Positions 30,964 through 41,205 of a stretch of 57,830 nt of DNA are shown here, piece after piece (the first letter of the stretch is position 1; each line of letters begins with the position of its first letter). Both the position numbers and the translations under genes were made by a program. Under the pieces are notes generated by a model that searched no databases, was not told the DNA's origin, and worked only from the letters and a program-made list of their open reading frames with translations. This DNA is from Tannerella sp. (lineage in GTDB: Bacteria > Bacteroidota > Bacteroidia > Bacteroidales > Tannerellaceae), in NCBI GenBank assembly GCA_031270465.1, contig JAISXP010000176.1, positions 1 to 57,830 of the forward strand, given 5' to 3'.

Positions 30964-31220
30964 TGGAAACGAGAAATTTAAGAAAAGAAAGAACAGGCGT
31001 GGTATTCAGCAATAAAATGGATAAAAGTATTACTGTTGCCGTAAAATGGAAGGAAAAACATCCCATCTACGGAAAATTTGTCAACAAGACAAAGAAATAT
31101 CATGCCCACGATGAAAAGAATGAATGTAACATTGGTGACACGGTAAAAATCATGGAAACCCGCCCCCTGAGCAAAACGAAAAGATGGCGGCTGGTTCAAA
31201 TTATAGAAAGGGCTAAATAA
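30960..31220 (+). CDS. rpsQ: 30S ribosomal protein uS17
   Basis: 86 residues from 30960, or 85 if the second ATG at 30963 is used; the first overlaps the rpmC stop by four bases. [19 protein letters not shown] and [16 protein letters not shown] are typical of uS17. Confidence 0.97.
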   Translation: MMETRNLRKERTGVVFSNKMDKSITVAVKWKEKHPIYGKFVNKTKKYHAHDEKNECNIGDTVKIMETRPLSKTKRWRLVQIIERAK

Positions 31221-31221
31221 A

Positions 31222-31587
31222 ATGATACAACAGGAATCAAGGTTAATAGTAGCAGACAACAGCGGAGCGAAAGAAGCGTTGTGTATCCGTGTATTGGGCG
31301 GTACGCGCAAGCGATATGCCACCGTAGGCGACATCATTGTGGTCGCAGTGAAGAGCGTAATCCCGTCGAGCGATGTGAAGAAAGGCGCCGTATCAAAAGC
31401 GATTATCGTACGGACGAAAAAAGAAATACGTCGTCAGGACGGATCCTATATCCGTTTCGACGATAATGCCTGCGTGTTGTTGAACCCGGCGGGCGAACTG
31501 AGAGGAAGCCGCATCTTTGGCCCCGTAGCCAGAGAATTGCGAGCAACGAATATGAAAATCGTATCACTTGCACCCGAAGTGCTTTAA
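31222..31587 (+). CDS. rplN: 50S ribosomal protein uL14
   Basis: 121 residues; [18 protein letters not shown] and [21 protein letters not shown], then [13 protein letters not shown] near the end. Begins one base after rpsQ. Confidence 0.98.
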   Translation: MIQQESRLIVADNSGAKEALCIRVLGGTRKRYATVGDIIVVAVKSVIPSSDVKKGAVSKAIIVRTKKEIRRQDGSYIRFDDNACVLLNPAGELRGSRIFGPVARELRATNMKIVSLAPEVL

Positions 31588-31608
31588 CCTGTCAAAATAT
31601 TATTTGCA

Positions 31609-31923
31609 ATGAGTAAGTACATAAGAAAAGGCGACATCGTATTTGTCAATACAGGCGAGGACAAAGGTAAAACAGGCCGCGTCCTGCAAGTACTCGTAAA
31701 ACAAGGCCGTGCCATTGTCGAAGGCGTGAACATGGTAACAAAACATACCAAACCCAATGCCAAAAAACCGCAGGGCGGAATCGAAAAAAAAGAAGCTTCG
31801 ATACATCTTTCCAACCTCAATCTGTTAGACCCCAAATCGGGAAAACCGACACGCATCGGACGGAAAGAAGTCAAAAGCACATTAGCACGTTATTCTAAAA
31901 AATCAGGGGAGGTAATTAAATAA
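31609..31923 (+). CDS. rplX: 50S ribosomal protein uL24
   Basis: 104 residues with the KOW motif [20 protein letters not shown] and [10 protein letters not shown]. Assembly initiator of the large subunit. Overlaps rplE by one base (TAATG). Confidence 0.98.
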   Translation: MSKYIRKGDIVFVNTGEDKGKTGRVLQVLVKQGRAIVEGVNMVTKHTKPNAKKPQGGIEKKEASIHLSNLNLLDPKSGKPTRIGRKEVKSTLARYSKKSGEVIK

Positions 31924-32477
31924 TGAGTAAGGCAACTCTAAAAAAAGACTATCAGGAACGGATTGTCCCGGCGCTGAAAAATGAATTTAGCTACAAGTCC
32001 GTGATGCAAGTCCCCGTCCTGGAAAAAATTGTAATCAACCAGGGACTGGGCATAGCTACCGCCGACAAGAAAATCATCGATGTAGCTATCGACGAACTGA
32101 GCAGCATAACCGGCCAGAAAGCCGTAGCTACCTATTCGAAAAAAGACATTTCAAACTTCAAACTGCGCAAGAAAATGCCTATCGGCGTGATGGTAACCCT
32201 GCGCCAGGAACGCATGTACGAATTTCTGGAAAGACTCGTTCGCGTGGCGCTGCCGCGTATCCGCGACTTCAAAGGTATTGAAAGCAAACTGGATGGACGT
32301 GGCAACTATACCCTGGGCATACAGGAACAAATCATCTTTCCCGAAATAAATATTGATAATGTTACAAAAATATTGGGAATGAATATTACCTTTGTGACCT
32401 CTGCGCAAACCGATGAAGAAGGATACGCACTCCTTCGCGAGTTCGGTCTGCCATTTAAAAATATAAAAAAGAATTAA
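31923..32477 (+). CDS. rplE: 50S ribosomal protein uL5
   Basis: 184 residues; [21 protein letters not shown]-like [19 protein letters not shown] and [18 protein letters not shown] identify it. It carries 5S rRNA to the central protuberance. Confidence 0.98.
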   Translation: MSKATLKKDYQERIVPALKNEFSYKSVMQVPVLEKIVINQGLGIATADKKIIDVAIDELSSITGQKAVATYSKKDISNFKLRKKMPIGVMVTLRQERMYEFLERLVRVALPRIRDFKGIESKLDGRGNYTLGIQEQIIFPEINIDNVTKILGMNITFVTSAQTDEEGYALLREFGLPFKNIKKN

Positions 32478-32481
32478 AAAT

Positions 32482-32751
32482 ATGGCGAAAGAATCTATGA
32501 AAGCTCGCGAAGTGAAACGGGCTAAACTTGTGAAAAAATATGCAGCCAAAAGAGCAAAACTGAAAGCTGCAGGAAACTACGAAGCGTTGCAGGACATCCC
32601 GAAAAACGCATCGCCCGTCCGCCTGCACAACCGTTGCAAACTGACAGGCCGCCCGAAAGGATACATGCGCCAGTTCGGTATCTCGCGCATACAGTTCCGC
32701 GAAATGGCTTCGAACGGATTGATACCGGGTGTAAAAAAAGCAAGTTGGTAG
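32482..32751 (+). CDS. rpsN: 30S ribosomal protein uS14 (zinc-free form)
   Basis: 89 residues, the long C-minus type: the CxxC pairs of the zinc form are absent and only the single Cys of [17 protein letters not shown] remains. [18 protein letters not shown] is the usual end. A 58-base gap follows before rpsH. Confidence 0.97.
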   Translation: MAKESMKAREVKRAKLVKKYAAKRAKLKAAGNYEALQDIPKNASPVRLHNRCKLTGRPKGYMRQFGISRIQFREMASNGLIPGVKKASW

Positions 32752-32809
32752 AAATGAATAAATTGTTAAATATTGTCCCGGCAGACGGGATCAATTTAAT
32801 TAAAATGAT

Positions 32810-33205
32810 ATGACTGATCCAATAGCAGATTATCTGACACGATTGCGGAATGCAATCAAGGCACATCATCGCGTGGTCGAAGTGCCTGCATCAAATTTGA
32901 AAAAGGAAATAACTAAAATCCTTTTTGAAAAAGGCTACATACTTAATTTTAAGTTTGTAGACGAAGGTCCACAGGGCACAATCAAAATCGCCCTCAAATA
33001 CGATCCGATCAACAAGGTGAACGCCATCAATACTCTTAAACGCATATCCTCCCCAGGTTTGCGCCGGTATATCGGCTATAAAAACATGCCGCGCGTCTTG
33101 AATGGTCTCGGAATTGCAATCCTCTCCACTTCCAAAGGTGTGATGACAAACAAGGAAGCCGCCCAGTTGAAAATCGGCGGCGAAGTATTATGTTACATTT
33201 ATTAA
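32810..33205 (+). CDS. rpsH: 30S ribosomal protein uS8
   Basis: 131 residues; MTDPIADYLTRLRNAIKAHH and STSKGVMTNKEAAQLKIGGE are diagnostic. uS8 autocontrols the spc operon in E. coli; no such site was identified here. Confidence 0.98.
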   Translation: MTDPIADYLTRLRNAIKAHHRVVEVPASNLKKEITKILFEKGYILNFKFVDEGPQGTIKIALKYDPINKVNAINTLKRISSPGLRRYIGYKNMPRVLNGLGIAILSTSKGVMTNKEAAQLKIGGEVLCYIY

Positions 33206-33207
33206 AA

Positions 33208-33214
33208 AAGGAGG
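33208..33214 (+). promoter_or_regulatory. Strong Shine-Dalgarno site before rplF
   Basis: AAGGAGG ends seven bases before the rplF ATG at 33222, an ideal Shine-Dalgarno. Most other genes in the window have A-rich leaders with no such motif, as is usual for the phylum. Confidence 0.6.
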
Positions 33215-33221
33215 CGATACA

Positions 33222-33779
33222 ATGTCAAGAATAGGAAAATTACCCATCCAGATTCCATCGGGTGTAACGGTTCATATAGATAAAAATGAAAGCAGAGTAA
33301 CCGTTAAAGGCCCCAAGGGTGAACTCGAACAGACAGTCAACCCCAAAATTCAAGTCACCATTGAAGAAGGACAGCTGACCTTGTCGAGACAGGACGAAGA
33401 ACGCGAATCGCGCTCAATGCACGGATTGTACCGCGCACTGCTCAACAACATGGTGACAGGCGTATCCGACGGCTACAGGAAAGTGCTCGAATTGGTCGGC
33501 GTGGGATACCGCGCTTCCAATACGGAGCAGGTACTGGAACTTTCGCTTGGGTATACGCACAATATCTACGTTCAGCTTCCGAAAGAAATCAAACTGGAAA
33601 CAAAAACCGAGCGAAACAAAAACCCGATGATCATACTCGAATCGGCCGACAAGCAATTGCTCGGACAGGTATGTGCAAAAATCCGCTCTTTCCGTAAGCC
33701 CGAACCCTACAAAGGCAAAGGCATCCGGTTTGCAGGCGAAATTGTGAGAAGAAAATCAGGTAAATCGGCAGCTAAATAA
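33222..33779 (+). CDS. rplF: 50S ribosomal protein uL6
   Basis: 185 residues, two repeats of the uL6 fold. SRIGKLPIQIPSGVTV, VGVGYRASNTEQVLELSLGY and the C-terminal PEPYKGKGIRFAGEIVRRK are conserved. Confidence 0.98.
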   Translation: MSRIGKLPIQIPSGVTVHIDKNESRVTVKGPKGELEQTVNPKIQVTIEEGQLTLSRQDEERESRSMHGLYRALLNNMVTGVSDGYRKVLELVGVGYRASNTEQVLELSLGYTHNIYVQLPKEIKLETKTERNKNPMIILESADKQLLGQVCAKIRSFRKPEPYKGKGIRFAGEIVRRKSGKSAAK

Positions 33780-33791
33780 TACACTACGATC

Positions 33792-34136
33792 ATGACAACG
33801 AAAGAATCACGAAGAATCAGAATAAAGAAAAGCGTACGCAATAAAATATCCGGCACTTCCGAACGTCCGCGTCTGACGGTCTTCAGAAGCAACAAGCAGA
33901 TATACGCACAAGTGATAGATGACACAACAGGCAGAACGCTCGCAGCAGCTTCATCGTTGAAGGTGTCCTTACAGGCAACAAAAAAGGAGATTGCCGCCAA
34001 AGTAGGCGAAATAATTGCACAAAACGCCCGCGAGGCAGGAATCCAGACCGTAGTGTTCGACCGCAACGGATACCTGTATCATGGAAGAGTGAAAGAATTG
34101 GCCGATGCGGCGCGTAATAATGGACTTAAATTTTAA
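33792..34136 (+). CDS. rplR: 50S ribosomal protein uL18
   Basis: 114 residues; [20 protein letters not shown] and [20 protein letters not shown] are family blocks. Binds 5S rRNA with uL5. Confidence 0.98.
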   Translation: MTTKESRRIRIKKSVRNKISGTSERPRLTVFRSNKQIYAQVIDDTTGRTLAAASSLKVSLQATKKEIAAKVGEIIAQNAREAGIQTVVFDRNGYLYHGRVKELADAARNNGLKF

Positions 34137-34141
34137 GAAAG

Positions 34142-34660
34142 ATGGCGAGAATTAGCAACAAAGTAAATACGACCAACGATTTAGAGTTGAAGGACAGGTT
34201 GGTAGCAATCAACCGTGTAACGAAAGTTACCAAAGGCGGACGCACATTCAGTTTTGCGGCCATAGTCGTCGTCGGCGACGAAGCAGGCATCGTAGGCTGG
34301 GGACTGGGAAAAGCCAGCGAAGTCACGAGCGCCATTACAAAAGGCGTAGACGCAGCAAAGAAAAATCTTGTACGCATACCCGTGCACAAAGGGACCATAC
34401 CCCACGAGCAGGCAGCCAAGTTCGGCGGAGCGGAAGTATTGATCAAGCCGGCGTCTCACGGTACGGGAGTCAAAGCCGGTGGTGCCATGCGCGCCGTACT
34501 TGAAAGCGTGGGCATCACAGACGTGCTGGCCAAGTCGAAAGGCTCGTCCAATCCACACAACCTTGTGAAAGCAACCATCGCCGCATTGTGCGAACTCAGA
34601 AGTCCGGCTATGGTGGCGCAAAACAGAGGCATTTCCGTCGAAAAAGTGTTTAACGGTTAA
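34142..34660 (+). CDS. rpsE: 30S ribosomal protein uS5
   Basis: 172 residues. [20 protein letters not shown] (the segment linked to accuracy and spectinomycin response, ordinary here) and [17 protein letters not shown]-like [20 protein letters not shown] in the C-terminal domain. Confidence 0.98.
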   Translation: MARISNKVNTTNDLELKDRLVAINRVTKVTKGGRTFSFAAIVVVGDEAGIVGWGLGKASEVTSAITKGVDAAKKNLVRIPVHKGTIPHEQAAKFGGAEVLIKPASHGTGVKAGGAMRAVLESVGITDVLAKSKGSSNPHNLVKATIAALCELRSPAMVAQNRGISVEKVFNG

Positions 34661-34681
34661 ATTTTGAGGAGAAAGTTTATT

Positions 34682-34858
34682 ATGGCAAAGATAAAAGTCA
34701 AACAGGTAAGAAGCAGAATCAAATGTCCGAAAAACCAGAAACTCATATTGGACGCTTTGGGATTGAAAAAAATGAATCGCGTGGTTGAACACGAAGCGAC
34801 CCCTTCGATTCTGGGGATGATTGCGAAAGTGAAACATCTGGTTTCCGTGATAGAGTAA
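34682..34858 (+). CDS. rpmD: 50S ribosomal protein uL30
   Basis: 58 residues. The ATG at 34682 was chosen over an in-frame ATG at 34664 because it gives the normal start AKIKVKQVRSRI and has GAGGAG ten bases upstream (34666-34671). LDALGLKKMNRVVEHEATPS is diagnostic. Confidence 0.96.
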   Translation: MAKIKVKQVRSRIKCPKNQKLILDALGLKKMNRVVEHEATPSILGMIAKVKHLVSVIE

Positions 34859-34886
34859 TAATTTTGAGTGTAAAAAAACAATTGAT

Positions 34887-35333
34887 ATGAATTTATCCAA
34901 TTTAAAACCGGCAGCAGGATCTGTAAAAACCGGAAAAAGAATCGGCCGAGGCCCGGGTTCGGGTCTGGGTGGTACATCCACGAGAGGGCACAAAGGAGCC
35001 AAATCACGCTCGGGTTATTCGCGTAAAAAAGGTTTTGAAGGCGGCCAGATGCCGATTCAGAGGCGTTTACCCAAATTCGGCTTCAAAAATATCAACCGGG
35101 TAGCCTATAAGGCAATCAATCTTTCTACACTGCAACAGCTTGCAGACAAAAAGAATATAACGACGATTGGCCTGCAGGAACTGAAAGCCGCCGGATTTGT
35201 ATCCGCGTCGCAGTTAGTTAAAATACTCGCCAAAGGCGAACTTTCGACAAAATTAGATGTCACGGCACATGCCTTCTCGAAAAAAGCCGAAGAAGCCATT
35301 ACGGCCGCAGGTGGTACGATTAATAAACTCTAA
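34887..35333 (+). CDS. rplO: 50S ribosomal protein uL15
   Basis: 148 residues; RIGRGPGSGLGGTSTRGHKG and FEGGQMPIQRRLPKFGFKN are the Gly/Arg-rich extended part; the C-terminal globular domain ends in GGTINKL. Three bases before secY. Confidence 0.98.
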   Translation: MNLSNLKPAAGSVKTGKRIGRGPGSGLGGTSTRGHKGAKSRSGYSRKKGFEGGQMPIQRRLPKFGFKNINRVAYKAINLSTLQQLADKKNITTIGLQELKAAGFVSASQLVKILAKGELSTKLDVTAHAFSKKAEEAITAAGGTINKL

Positions 35334-35336
35334 GAT

Positions 35337-36680
35337 ATGAGAGCTGTTGATACAATCAAAAATATCTGGAAGATAGAAGACCTCAGAAAACGTATCCTGA
35401 CGACGATTACATTGGTGCTGGTCTATCGTTTCGGTACGTTTGTGGTACTTCCCGGTATCGATCCCCAGGCCCTTAAGGCATTATCCGAACAAACGAGTGG
35501 TGGCCTGATGGCTTTGCTGGACATGTTCTCGGGCGGCGCATTCTCGAATGCATCCATTTTCGCCCTGGGAATCATGCCCTACATCTCCGCATCCATCGTG
35601 ATGCAGCTGGCCACCATCGTTATCCCTTCGTTCCAGAAATTGCAGCGTGAAGGCGAAAGCGGACGAAAGAAAATAAACCAGTGGACACGCTACCTGACAG
35701 TCATCATCCTCTTCGTGCAAGGCTGGGCTTATCTGATTAATCTGAACCTCCAGATGAGTCGGGCCAACATACCGATGTCAACCGATATCTGGTTCAATCT
35801 GTCGTCCACAATCATCATGGCAGGCGGCAGCATGTTTGTCCTTTGGCTCGGCGAACGCATCACCGACAAGGGCATCGGAAACGGTATCTCGTTTATCATC
35901 ATGGTTGGTATCATAGCACGCCTTCCGAGCGCTCTGTTTCAGGAATTTATTTTCCGCGTAGAAGAAGCGGGCGGCGGTCTGGTGATGTTCCTCTTCGAAC
36001 TGCTGTTCCTGCTCCTCGTGATTGCAGGCGCCATCCTTCTGGTGCAGGGAACGCGCAAAGTGTCGGTACAATACGCCAAACGTATCGTGGGAAACAAGCA
36101 ATACGGAGGCGCACGACAATATATACCCTTGAAAGTGAATGCAGCAAACGTGATGCCTATCATCTTTGCACAGGCCATCATGTTCATACCCGTTTCCATT
36201 GCCGGATTCTTCAACCAGTCGGGCGAAGCAAGTCCGTTCATGTCGGCCTTTATGGATAATACAGGATTCTGGTATAACTTTGTATTTGCGTTGCTGATTA
36301 TTGCGTTTACCTATTTTTATACGGCAGTCACAATCAATCCGACGCAGATGGCCGACGATCTGAAACGAAACAACGGCTTCATACCGGGTATCAAGCCGGG
36401 AAAGGCGACAAAAGACTATCTGGACGAAATCATGAGCCGGATTACGCTTCCGGGCGCATTCTTTCTGGCCATTGTGGCCATCTTGCCGTCGTTTGCACAG
36501 ATTGCAGGCATCAGCATGGAGTTCGCACAGTTTTTCGGCGGAACGTCGTTGCTGATTCTTGTAGGTGTTGTACTTGACACGCTCCAGCAGGTCGAAAGTC
36601 ATCTGCTGATGCGTCACTACGACGGTTTGTTGAAATCCGGAAGGATAAAGGGACGTACAGGATCGGTTTCGGCATATTGA
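35337..36680 (+). CDS. secY: Protein translocase subunit SecY
   Basis: A 447-residue inner-membrane channel for Sec export, normally with ten transmembrane helices. FGTFVVLPGIDP near the start, the plug region, LGIMPYISASIVMQL, LGERITDKGIGNGIS and the cytoplasmic C5 loop NNGFIPGIKPGKATKDYL are all present. Embedded between rplO and map with three-base gaps on each side. Confidence 0.98.
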   Translation: MRAVDTIKNIWKIEDLRKRILTTITLVLVYRFGTFVVLPGIDPQALKALSEQTSGGLMALLDMFSGGAFSNASIFALGIMPYISASIVMQLATIVIPSFQKLQREGESGRKKINQWTRYLTVIILFVQGWAYLINLNLQMSRANIPMSTDIWFNLSSTIIMAGGSMFVLWLGERITDKGIGNGISFIIMVGIIARLPSALFQEFIFRVEEAGGGLVMFLFELLFLLLVIAGAILLVQGTRKVSVQYAKRIVGNKQYGGARQYIPLKVNAANVMPIIFAQAIMFIPVSIAGFFNQSGEASPFMSAFMDNTGFWYNFVFALLIIAFTYFYTAVTINPTQMADDLKRNNGFIPGIKPGKATKDYLDEIMSRITLPGAFFLAIVAILPSFAQIAGISMEFAQFFGGTSLLILVGVVLDTLQQVESHLLMRHYDGLLKSGRIKGRTGSVSAY

Positions 36681-36683
36681 AAA

Positions 36684-37466
36684 ATGATATATCTGAAGAC
36701 AGATGAAGAAGTAATGCTGATGCGCGAGGCGAATCAACTTGTCGGTAAAACGCTGGGCGAATTGGCAAAGCACATACGACCGGGTGTTACCACGCTTTAT
36801 CTGAACGAGATAGCAGATACGTTCATACGGGATCACGGCGCTGTGCCGGCATTTTTAGGATATGGAGGATTCCCGAAGTCGATTTGTACATCGATAAACG
36901 AGCAGGTCGTACACGGAATACCGGCGGCCGGCGTGGTTTTGAAAGAAGGTGATATCATATCCGTCGATTGCGGAACGGTATTGAACGGTTTTGTGGGAGA
37001 TTCCGCCTATACGTTTTGTGTAGGGGAAGTTTCGGAAGAAACGAAAAAATTGTTGCGTACAACGAAGGAAGCCCTCTACGAAGGCATCCGTCAGGCAATC
37101 GAAGGACACCGGGTCGGCGACATCAGCAGTACCGTGCAGACATACTGCGAGCAAAGAGGTTACTCGGTTGTCAGAGAGCTTGTCGGACACGGTTGCGGAC
37201 GCAAAATGCACGAATCGCCGGAAGTCCCGAACTATGGTCGCAAAGGATGCGGCCCGATGTTGAAAAGCGGCATGTGCATTTGCATCGAGCCGATGATCAA
37301 TCAGGGAAGCAAAAACGTCGTATTCGAAAAAGACGGATGGACGGTGCGTACCAAAGACCGTAAAAAATCGGCTCACTTTGAGCATTGCATCGCAATACGT
37401 CCGGAAGGGCCGATGATTCTGTCGTCGTTCGAGTATTTGGAAGAGATAGTTGGAAAAGAAATATAA
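36684..37466 (+). CDS. map: Methionine aminopeptidase, type I
   Basis: A 260-residue metalloenzyme that removes the initiator Met from new proteins. The five metal ligands of the pita-bread fold are visible: Asp in [20 protein letters not shown] (two Asp), His in [13 protein letters not shown], Glu in [11 protein letters not shown] and Glu in [12 protein letters not shown]. It directly follows secY with no adk between, as usual in Bacteroidetes. Confidence 0.97.
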   Translation: MIYLKTDEEVMLMREANQLVGKTLGELAKHIRPGVTTLYLNEIADTFIRDHGAVPAFLGYGGFPKSICTSINEQVVHGIPAAGVVLKEGDIISVDCGTVLNGFVGDSAYTFCVGEVSEETKKLLRTTKEALYEGIRQAIEGHRVGDISSTVQTYCEQRGYSVVRELVGHGCGRKMHESPEVPNYGRKGCGPMLKSGMCICIEPMINQGSKNVVFEKDGWTVRTKDRKKSAHFEHCIAIRPEGPMILSSFEYLEEIVGKEI

Positions 37467-37468
37467 AT

Positions 37469-37687
37469 ATGGCTAAACAGGCTGCAATAGAACAGGATGG
37501 CGTAATTGTGGAGGCATTGTCGAATGCGATGTTTCGTGTCGAACTGGAAAACGGTCACGAAATTACAGCCCACATATCGGGAAAGATGCGTATGCACTAC
37601 ATCAAAATCCTTCCCGGAGACAAAGTTCGTGTCGAAATGTCGCCGTACGATTTGTCGAAAGGCAGAATCGCGTTCAGGTATAAGTAG
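37469..37687 (+). CDS. infA: Translation initiation factor IF-1
   Basis: 72 residues, one OB fold. The start at 37469 ([17 protein letters not shown]) is two bases after map; a longer frame from 37385 lies in map and is discarded. [20 protein letters not shown] and [14 protein letters not shown] are diagnostic. Confidence 0.97.
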   Translation: MAKQAAIEQDGVIVEALSNAMFRVELENGHEITAHISGKMRMHYIKILPGDKVRVEMSPYDLSKGRIAFRYK

Positions 37688-37711
37688 TAAAAATTAAAAA
37701 CAGATATAACG

Positions 37712-37828
37712 ATGAAAGTAAGAGCATCTTTAAAGAAACGGACACCCGAATGTAAAATCGTAAGACGTGAAGGGCGTTTATATGTGATTAACAAAAAGAA
37801 TCCCAAGTTCAAGGTTCGTCAAGGTTAA
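37712..37828 (+). CDS. rpmJ: 50S ribosomal protein bL36 (zinc-free form)
   Basis: A 38-codon gene read directly from the sequence: it begins [19 protein letters not shown] and ends [12 protein letters not shown]. Only one of the four zinc-ribbon ligands (a Cys) remains, so this is the C-minus form. Position between infA and rpsM is the classic one. Confidence 0.96.
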   Translation: MKVRASLKKRTPECKIVRREGRLYVINKKNPKFKVRQG

Positions 37829-37866
37829 TCCTGTTATGGTTTGAGTAATAATAATTATTAAATACT

Positions 37867-38247
37867 ATGGCGATAAGAATAGTTGGTGTGGACTTGCCAC
37901 AAGACAAGAGGGGTGAAATAGCTTTGACCTATATCTACGGTATAGGCCGGAGTGCGTCTAACTCCATTTTAGAAAAAGCAGGCGTTGATAAGAATATCAA
38001 GGTCAAGGACTGGACAGACGAACAGGCCGCAAAAATCCGCGAAGTAATCGGAAGCGATTTCAAGGTGGAAGGCGACCTCCGTTCCGAAATACAATTGAAC
38101 ATCAAGCGATTGATGGATATCGGCTGTTATCGTGGAATACGTCACCGTATCGGTTTGCCGTTAAGAGGACAGAGCACGAAGAATAACGCCCGTACCCGTA
38201 AAGGGAAGAAAAAGACAGTTGCAAACAAGAAAAAAGCTACTAAATAA
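37867..38247 (+). CDS. rpsM: 30S ribosomal protein uS13
   Basis: 126 residues; [20 protein letters not shown], then [20 protein letters not shown] and [19 protein letters not shown]. Contacts the P-site tRNA and uS19. Confidence 0.98.
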   Translation: MAIRIVGVDLPQDKRGEIALTYIYGIGRSASNSILEKAGVDKNIKVKDWTDEQAAKIREVIGSDFKVEGDLRSEIQLNIKRLMDIGCYRGIRHRIGLPLRGQSTKNNARTRKGKKKTVANKKKATK

Positions 38248-38255
38248 TAATTGAA

Positions 38256-38645
38256 ATGGCAAAAAAAATAGTCGCAGCAAAAAAACGGAAAGTGAAAGTC
38301 GATGCGTATGGACAGGCCCATATTCATTCTTCGTTCAATAACATTATCATTTCGCTTGCCAATGGCGACGGTCAGGTAATCAGCTGGTCGTCGGCCGGCA
38401 AGATGGGATTCCGCAGTTCGAAGAAAAATACTCCCTATGCCGCCCAGGTGGTAGCGCAAGACTGCGCTAAAGTGGCTTATGACTTGGGACTGCGCAAGGT
38501 GAAAGTGTATATCAAAGGACCCGGAAACGGACGTGAATCGGCAATCAGGACAATTCACGGCTCCGGCATTGAAGTAACTGAAATTATTGACGTGACGCCA
38601 TTGCCGCACAACGGCTGCCGTCCGCCCAAAAGAAGAAGAGTGTAA
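38256..38645 (+). CDS. rpsK: 30S ribosomal protein uS11
   Basis: 129 residues; [40 protein letters not shown] and [18 protein letters not shown] are diagnostic. Confidence 0.98.
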   Translation: MAKKIVAAKKRKVKVDAYGQAHIHSSFNNIIISLANGDGQVISWSSAGKMGFRSSKKNTPYAAQVVAQDCAKVAYDLGLRKVKVYIKGPGNGRESAIRTIHGSGIEVTEIIDVTPLPHNGCRPPKRRRV

Positions 38646-38660
38646 TTAAATTAAAAGAAA

Positions 38661-39266
38661 ATGGCAAGATATACAGGCCCCAAAACAAAAATTGCCCGCA
38701 AATTCGGCGAACCCATATTCGGCGCAGACAAAGTACTTGCGAAGAAAAACTATCCTCCGGGACAACACGGAAATAACCGGAAAAAGAAAACATCCGAATA
38801 CGGTATCCAGTTGAAGGAAAAGCAAAAAGCAAAATACACATACGGTGTATTGGAAAAACAGTTCAGAAACATGTTCGAGAAGGCTTCCCGTTCGAAAGGC
38901 ATCACCGGTGAGGTGCTGCTGCAACTCCTGGAAAGCCGTCTGGACAATATCGTGTTCCGTTTGGGTATTGCCCCGACACGCGACGGCGCACGCCAGTTGG
39001 TGTCACACTGCCATATCGTCGTCGACGGCAAGGTCGTGAACATACCTTCGTATTCCGTTAAACCGGGACAGATCATAGGAATCAGAGAACGCTCGAAATC
39101 ACTCGAAGTGATTGGCAATGCCCTCTCCGGATTCAATCACAGCAAATACGGATGGATCGAATGGGACCAGAATTCCATGAGCGGTAAGTTTCTTCATCTT
39201 CCCGAAAGAACAGACATACCGGAAAATATTAAAGAACAGTTGATTGTAGAATTATATTCTAAATAA
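38661..39266 (+). CDS. rpsD: 30S ribosomal protein uS4
   Basis: 201 residues with [20 protein letters not shown] at the start and an S4 RNA-binding domain at about 90-155 ([35 protein letters not shown]). In many bacteria uS4 represses the alpha operon. Confidence 0.98.
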   Translation: MARYTGPKTKIARKFGEPIFGADKVLAKKNYPPGQHGNNRKKKTSEYGIQLKEKQKAKYTYGVLEKQFRNMFEKASRSKGITGEVLLQLLESRLDNIVFRLGIAPTRDGARQLVSHCHIVVDGKVVNIPSYSVKPGQIIGIRERSKSLEVIGNALSGFNHSKYGWIEWDQNSMSGKFLHLPERTDIPENIKEQLIVELYSK

Positions 39267-39273
39267 TGACCTC

Positions 39274-40269
39274 ATGGCGATATTAGCATTTCAGAAACCC
39301 GATAAAGTATTAATGCTGGAAGCAGACAATTTCTATGGCAAATTTGAATTTCGTCCGCTGGAACCGGGCTATGGCATTACCATCGGTAACGCCTTGCGCC
39401 GAATTCTCCTCTCGTCGCTGGAAGGTTATGCTTTTTCGTCGGTGAAAATAGAAGGAGTAACCCACGAATTTGCATCTATTCCGGGTGTACTTGAGGACGT
39501 CACGAATATAATACTTAACTTGAAACAGGTACGTTTTAAACGTACGACTGATGAGGACGAATCGCAAAAGATATCTCTGACCGTATCGGATACCGAAGTC
39601 TTCAAGGCCGGCGATATTCAGAAAAAAATGGCAGGATTCGAAATATTGAATCCCGATCTGGTGATCTGTCATTTGGACTCGAAAGTGTCGTTTCAGATGG
39701 AACTGACCGTCACGAAAGGACGCGGATACGTGCCGGCCGAAGAAAACGCAGACCCGGCCAATGCCGATGTCAGCGTGATTGCGATCGACTCCATTTTTAC
39801 GCCCATACGCAATGTGAAATATCTGGTCGAAAACTTCCGGGTGGAACAGAAAACCGATTACGAAAAGCTGTTGCTCGAAATCGCAACCGACGGTTCGATT
39901 CATCCGAAAGACGCCCTCAGAGAGGCCGCCAAGATATTGATATATCACTTTATGCTCTTCTCGGACGAAAAAATTGCCGTAGAAACGGTCGATATTAACG
40001 TCAACGAAGAATTTGACGAAGATGTATTACGCATGCGCCAATTGCTCAAAAGCAAACTCTCGGAGATGAATCTCTCCGTGCGCGCTCTGAACTGCCTGAA
40101 AGCCGCCGATGTGGATACTGTGGGCGAACTGGTGAGATTTAATAAAAATGACCTGTTGAAATTCCGCAATTTCGGAAAGAAATCGCTCACCGAACTGGAC
40201 GATTTGCTCGATAAACTCAACTTGTCGTTTGGCATGGATATTTCGAAATATAAATTAGATAAAGACTAA
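39274..40269 (+). CDS. rpoA: RNA polymerase subunit alpha
   Basis: 331 residues. The N-terminal dimerisation domain ([20 protein letters not shown], then [13 protein letters not shown] and [11 protein letters not shown]) and the C-terminal domain ([34 protein letters not shown]) are both complete. The helix-hairpin-helix of the CTD contacts upstream DNA and activators. Confidence 0.98.
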   Translation: MAILAFQKPDKVLMLEADNFYGKFEFRPLEPGYGITIGNALRRILLSSLEGYAFSSVKIEGVTHEFASIPGVLEDVTNIILNLKQVRFKRTTDEDESQKISLTVSDTEVFKAGDIQKKMAGFEILNPDLVICHLDSKVSFQMELTVTKGRGYVPAEENADPANADVSVIAIDSIFTPIRNVKYLVENFRVEQKTDYEKLLLEIATDGSIHPKDALREAAKILIYHFMLFSDEKIAVETVDINVNEEFDEDVLRMRQLLKSKLSEMNLSVRALNCLKAADVDTVGELVRFNKNDLLKFRNFGKKSLTELDDLLDKLNLSFGMDISKYKLDKD

Positions 40270-40278
40270 GTTATTGCA

Positions 40279-41052
40279 ATGAGACACAATAAGAAAATCA
40301 ATCATTTGAGCCGTACGCATTCTCACCGGCTGGCCATGCTTTCGAACATGGCAGCTTCGCTGATTATGCACAAACGGATTTTTACCACCACGGCAAAGGC
40401 AAAAGCCCTGCGCAAATACGTAGAGCCTCTGATTACGAAGTCCAAGGCGTCTTCAAAATCGCCCGAGGAAGTGATGCACCAGCGCCGTATTGTTTTTGCT
40501 TCGCTGCAAAATAAATACGCCGTAAAAGAACTCTTTCAAACTGTTTCCGAAAAAGTCGGCGACCGTCCGGGAGGGTATACGCGCATCATCAAAACAGGAA
40601 ACCGCCTGGGCGACAACGCAGCCATGTGCTTCATTGAACTTGTTGATTTCAACGAAAACATGTTGAAAGAAACCAGGAAGGCGACGAAGACAAGGCGTTC
40701 GCGGCGCGGCAGTAAGAAAACTGCCGAGACAGCGGCTACCACAACTTCCACGGCAACGGCAACCCCGGTAGCGAAAAAAACGAAAAATAAGCCCGCAGCA
40801 GTGCCTGAACCGATAGACGAAGCCGTGACAGTCGAAACGGTCGAAGCGGATACAGAAGAAGAAACGTCTGTCGCTGAAATAGCAGTAGTAGAACCTGTCG
40901 CAGAAGAAGACGCACAGATCGAAACGGCCGAAGCGGATACAGAGGAAGAAACGCCTGTCGCTGAAGCAGAAGTAGCAGAAACTGTCGCAAAAGAAGGCGA
41001 CGCACAGGTCGAAACGCCTGCAACCGAAGAAGAGAAAAAAGACGCAGAGTAA
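40279..41052 (+). CDS. rplQ: 50S ribosomal protein bL17 with long acidic C-terminal extension
   Basis: 257 residues, well above the usual 120-170. The first about 130 residues are ordinary bL17 ([40 protein letters not shown]). A basic linker [17 protein letters not shown] leads to a tail of about 100 residues dominated by Glu, Ala, Val and Thr, containing an imperfect 29-residue duplication (each begins near [10 protein letters not shown]). The tail is probably disordered and strongly acidic, unusual for a ribosomal protein. Last gene of the operon; a strong hairpin follows 28 bases after the stop. Confidence 0.95.
   Translation: MRHNKKINHLSRTHSHRLAMLSNMAASLIMHKRIFTTTAKAKALRKYVEPLITKSKASSKSPEEVMHQRRIVFASLQNKYAVKELFQTVSEKVGDRPGGYTRIIKTGNRLGDNAAMCFIELVDFNENMLKETRKATKTRRSRRGSKKTAETAATTTSTATATPVAKKTKNKPAAVPEPIDEAVTVETVEADTEEETSVAEIAVVEPVAEEDAQIETAEADTEEETPVAEAEVAETVAKEGDAQVETPATEEEKKDAE
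40834..41010 (+). repeat. Two-copy 87-90 bp tandem repeat in the rplQ tail
   Basis: The first copy runs from 40834 to 40920, the second from 40921 to about 41010 with one extra codon. Both start GAAACGG(T/C)CGAAGCGG and code for the acidic tail. Divergence is mostly silent or conservative. Confidence 0.75.
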
Positions 41053-41080
41053 TCGCGCTGTTTTCATACAAACAAAGAAG

Positions 41081-41120
41081 ACGACGGCAACCTCATGGAC
41101 GGGGATTGCCGTCGTTCTTT
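41081..41120 (+). terminator. Terminator of the ribosomal superoperon
   Basis: ACGACGGCAA at 41081-41090 pairs perfectly with TTGCCGTCGT at 41106-41115, 15-base loop, followed by TCTTTATT. Placed 28 bases after the rplQ stop; the SusD gene comes in from the other side and may share it. Confidence 0.75.
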
Positions 41121-41205
41121 ATTCATATACCGGACTGGAACAATTGTGCCGGAAATCCCTGCAATCGCATCGGACTCCGGCACAACTTCATTCATTCTTC
41201 ATTTA

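Noticed and set aside
32482-32751. Zinc-free uS14 (and bL36 at 37712) as an oddity
   Set aside because: C-minus forms are usual in this phylum; noted in the feature entries only.
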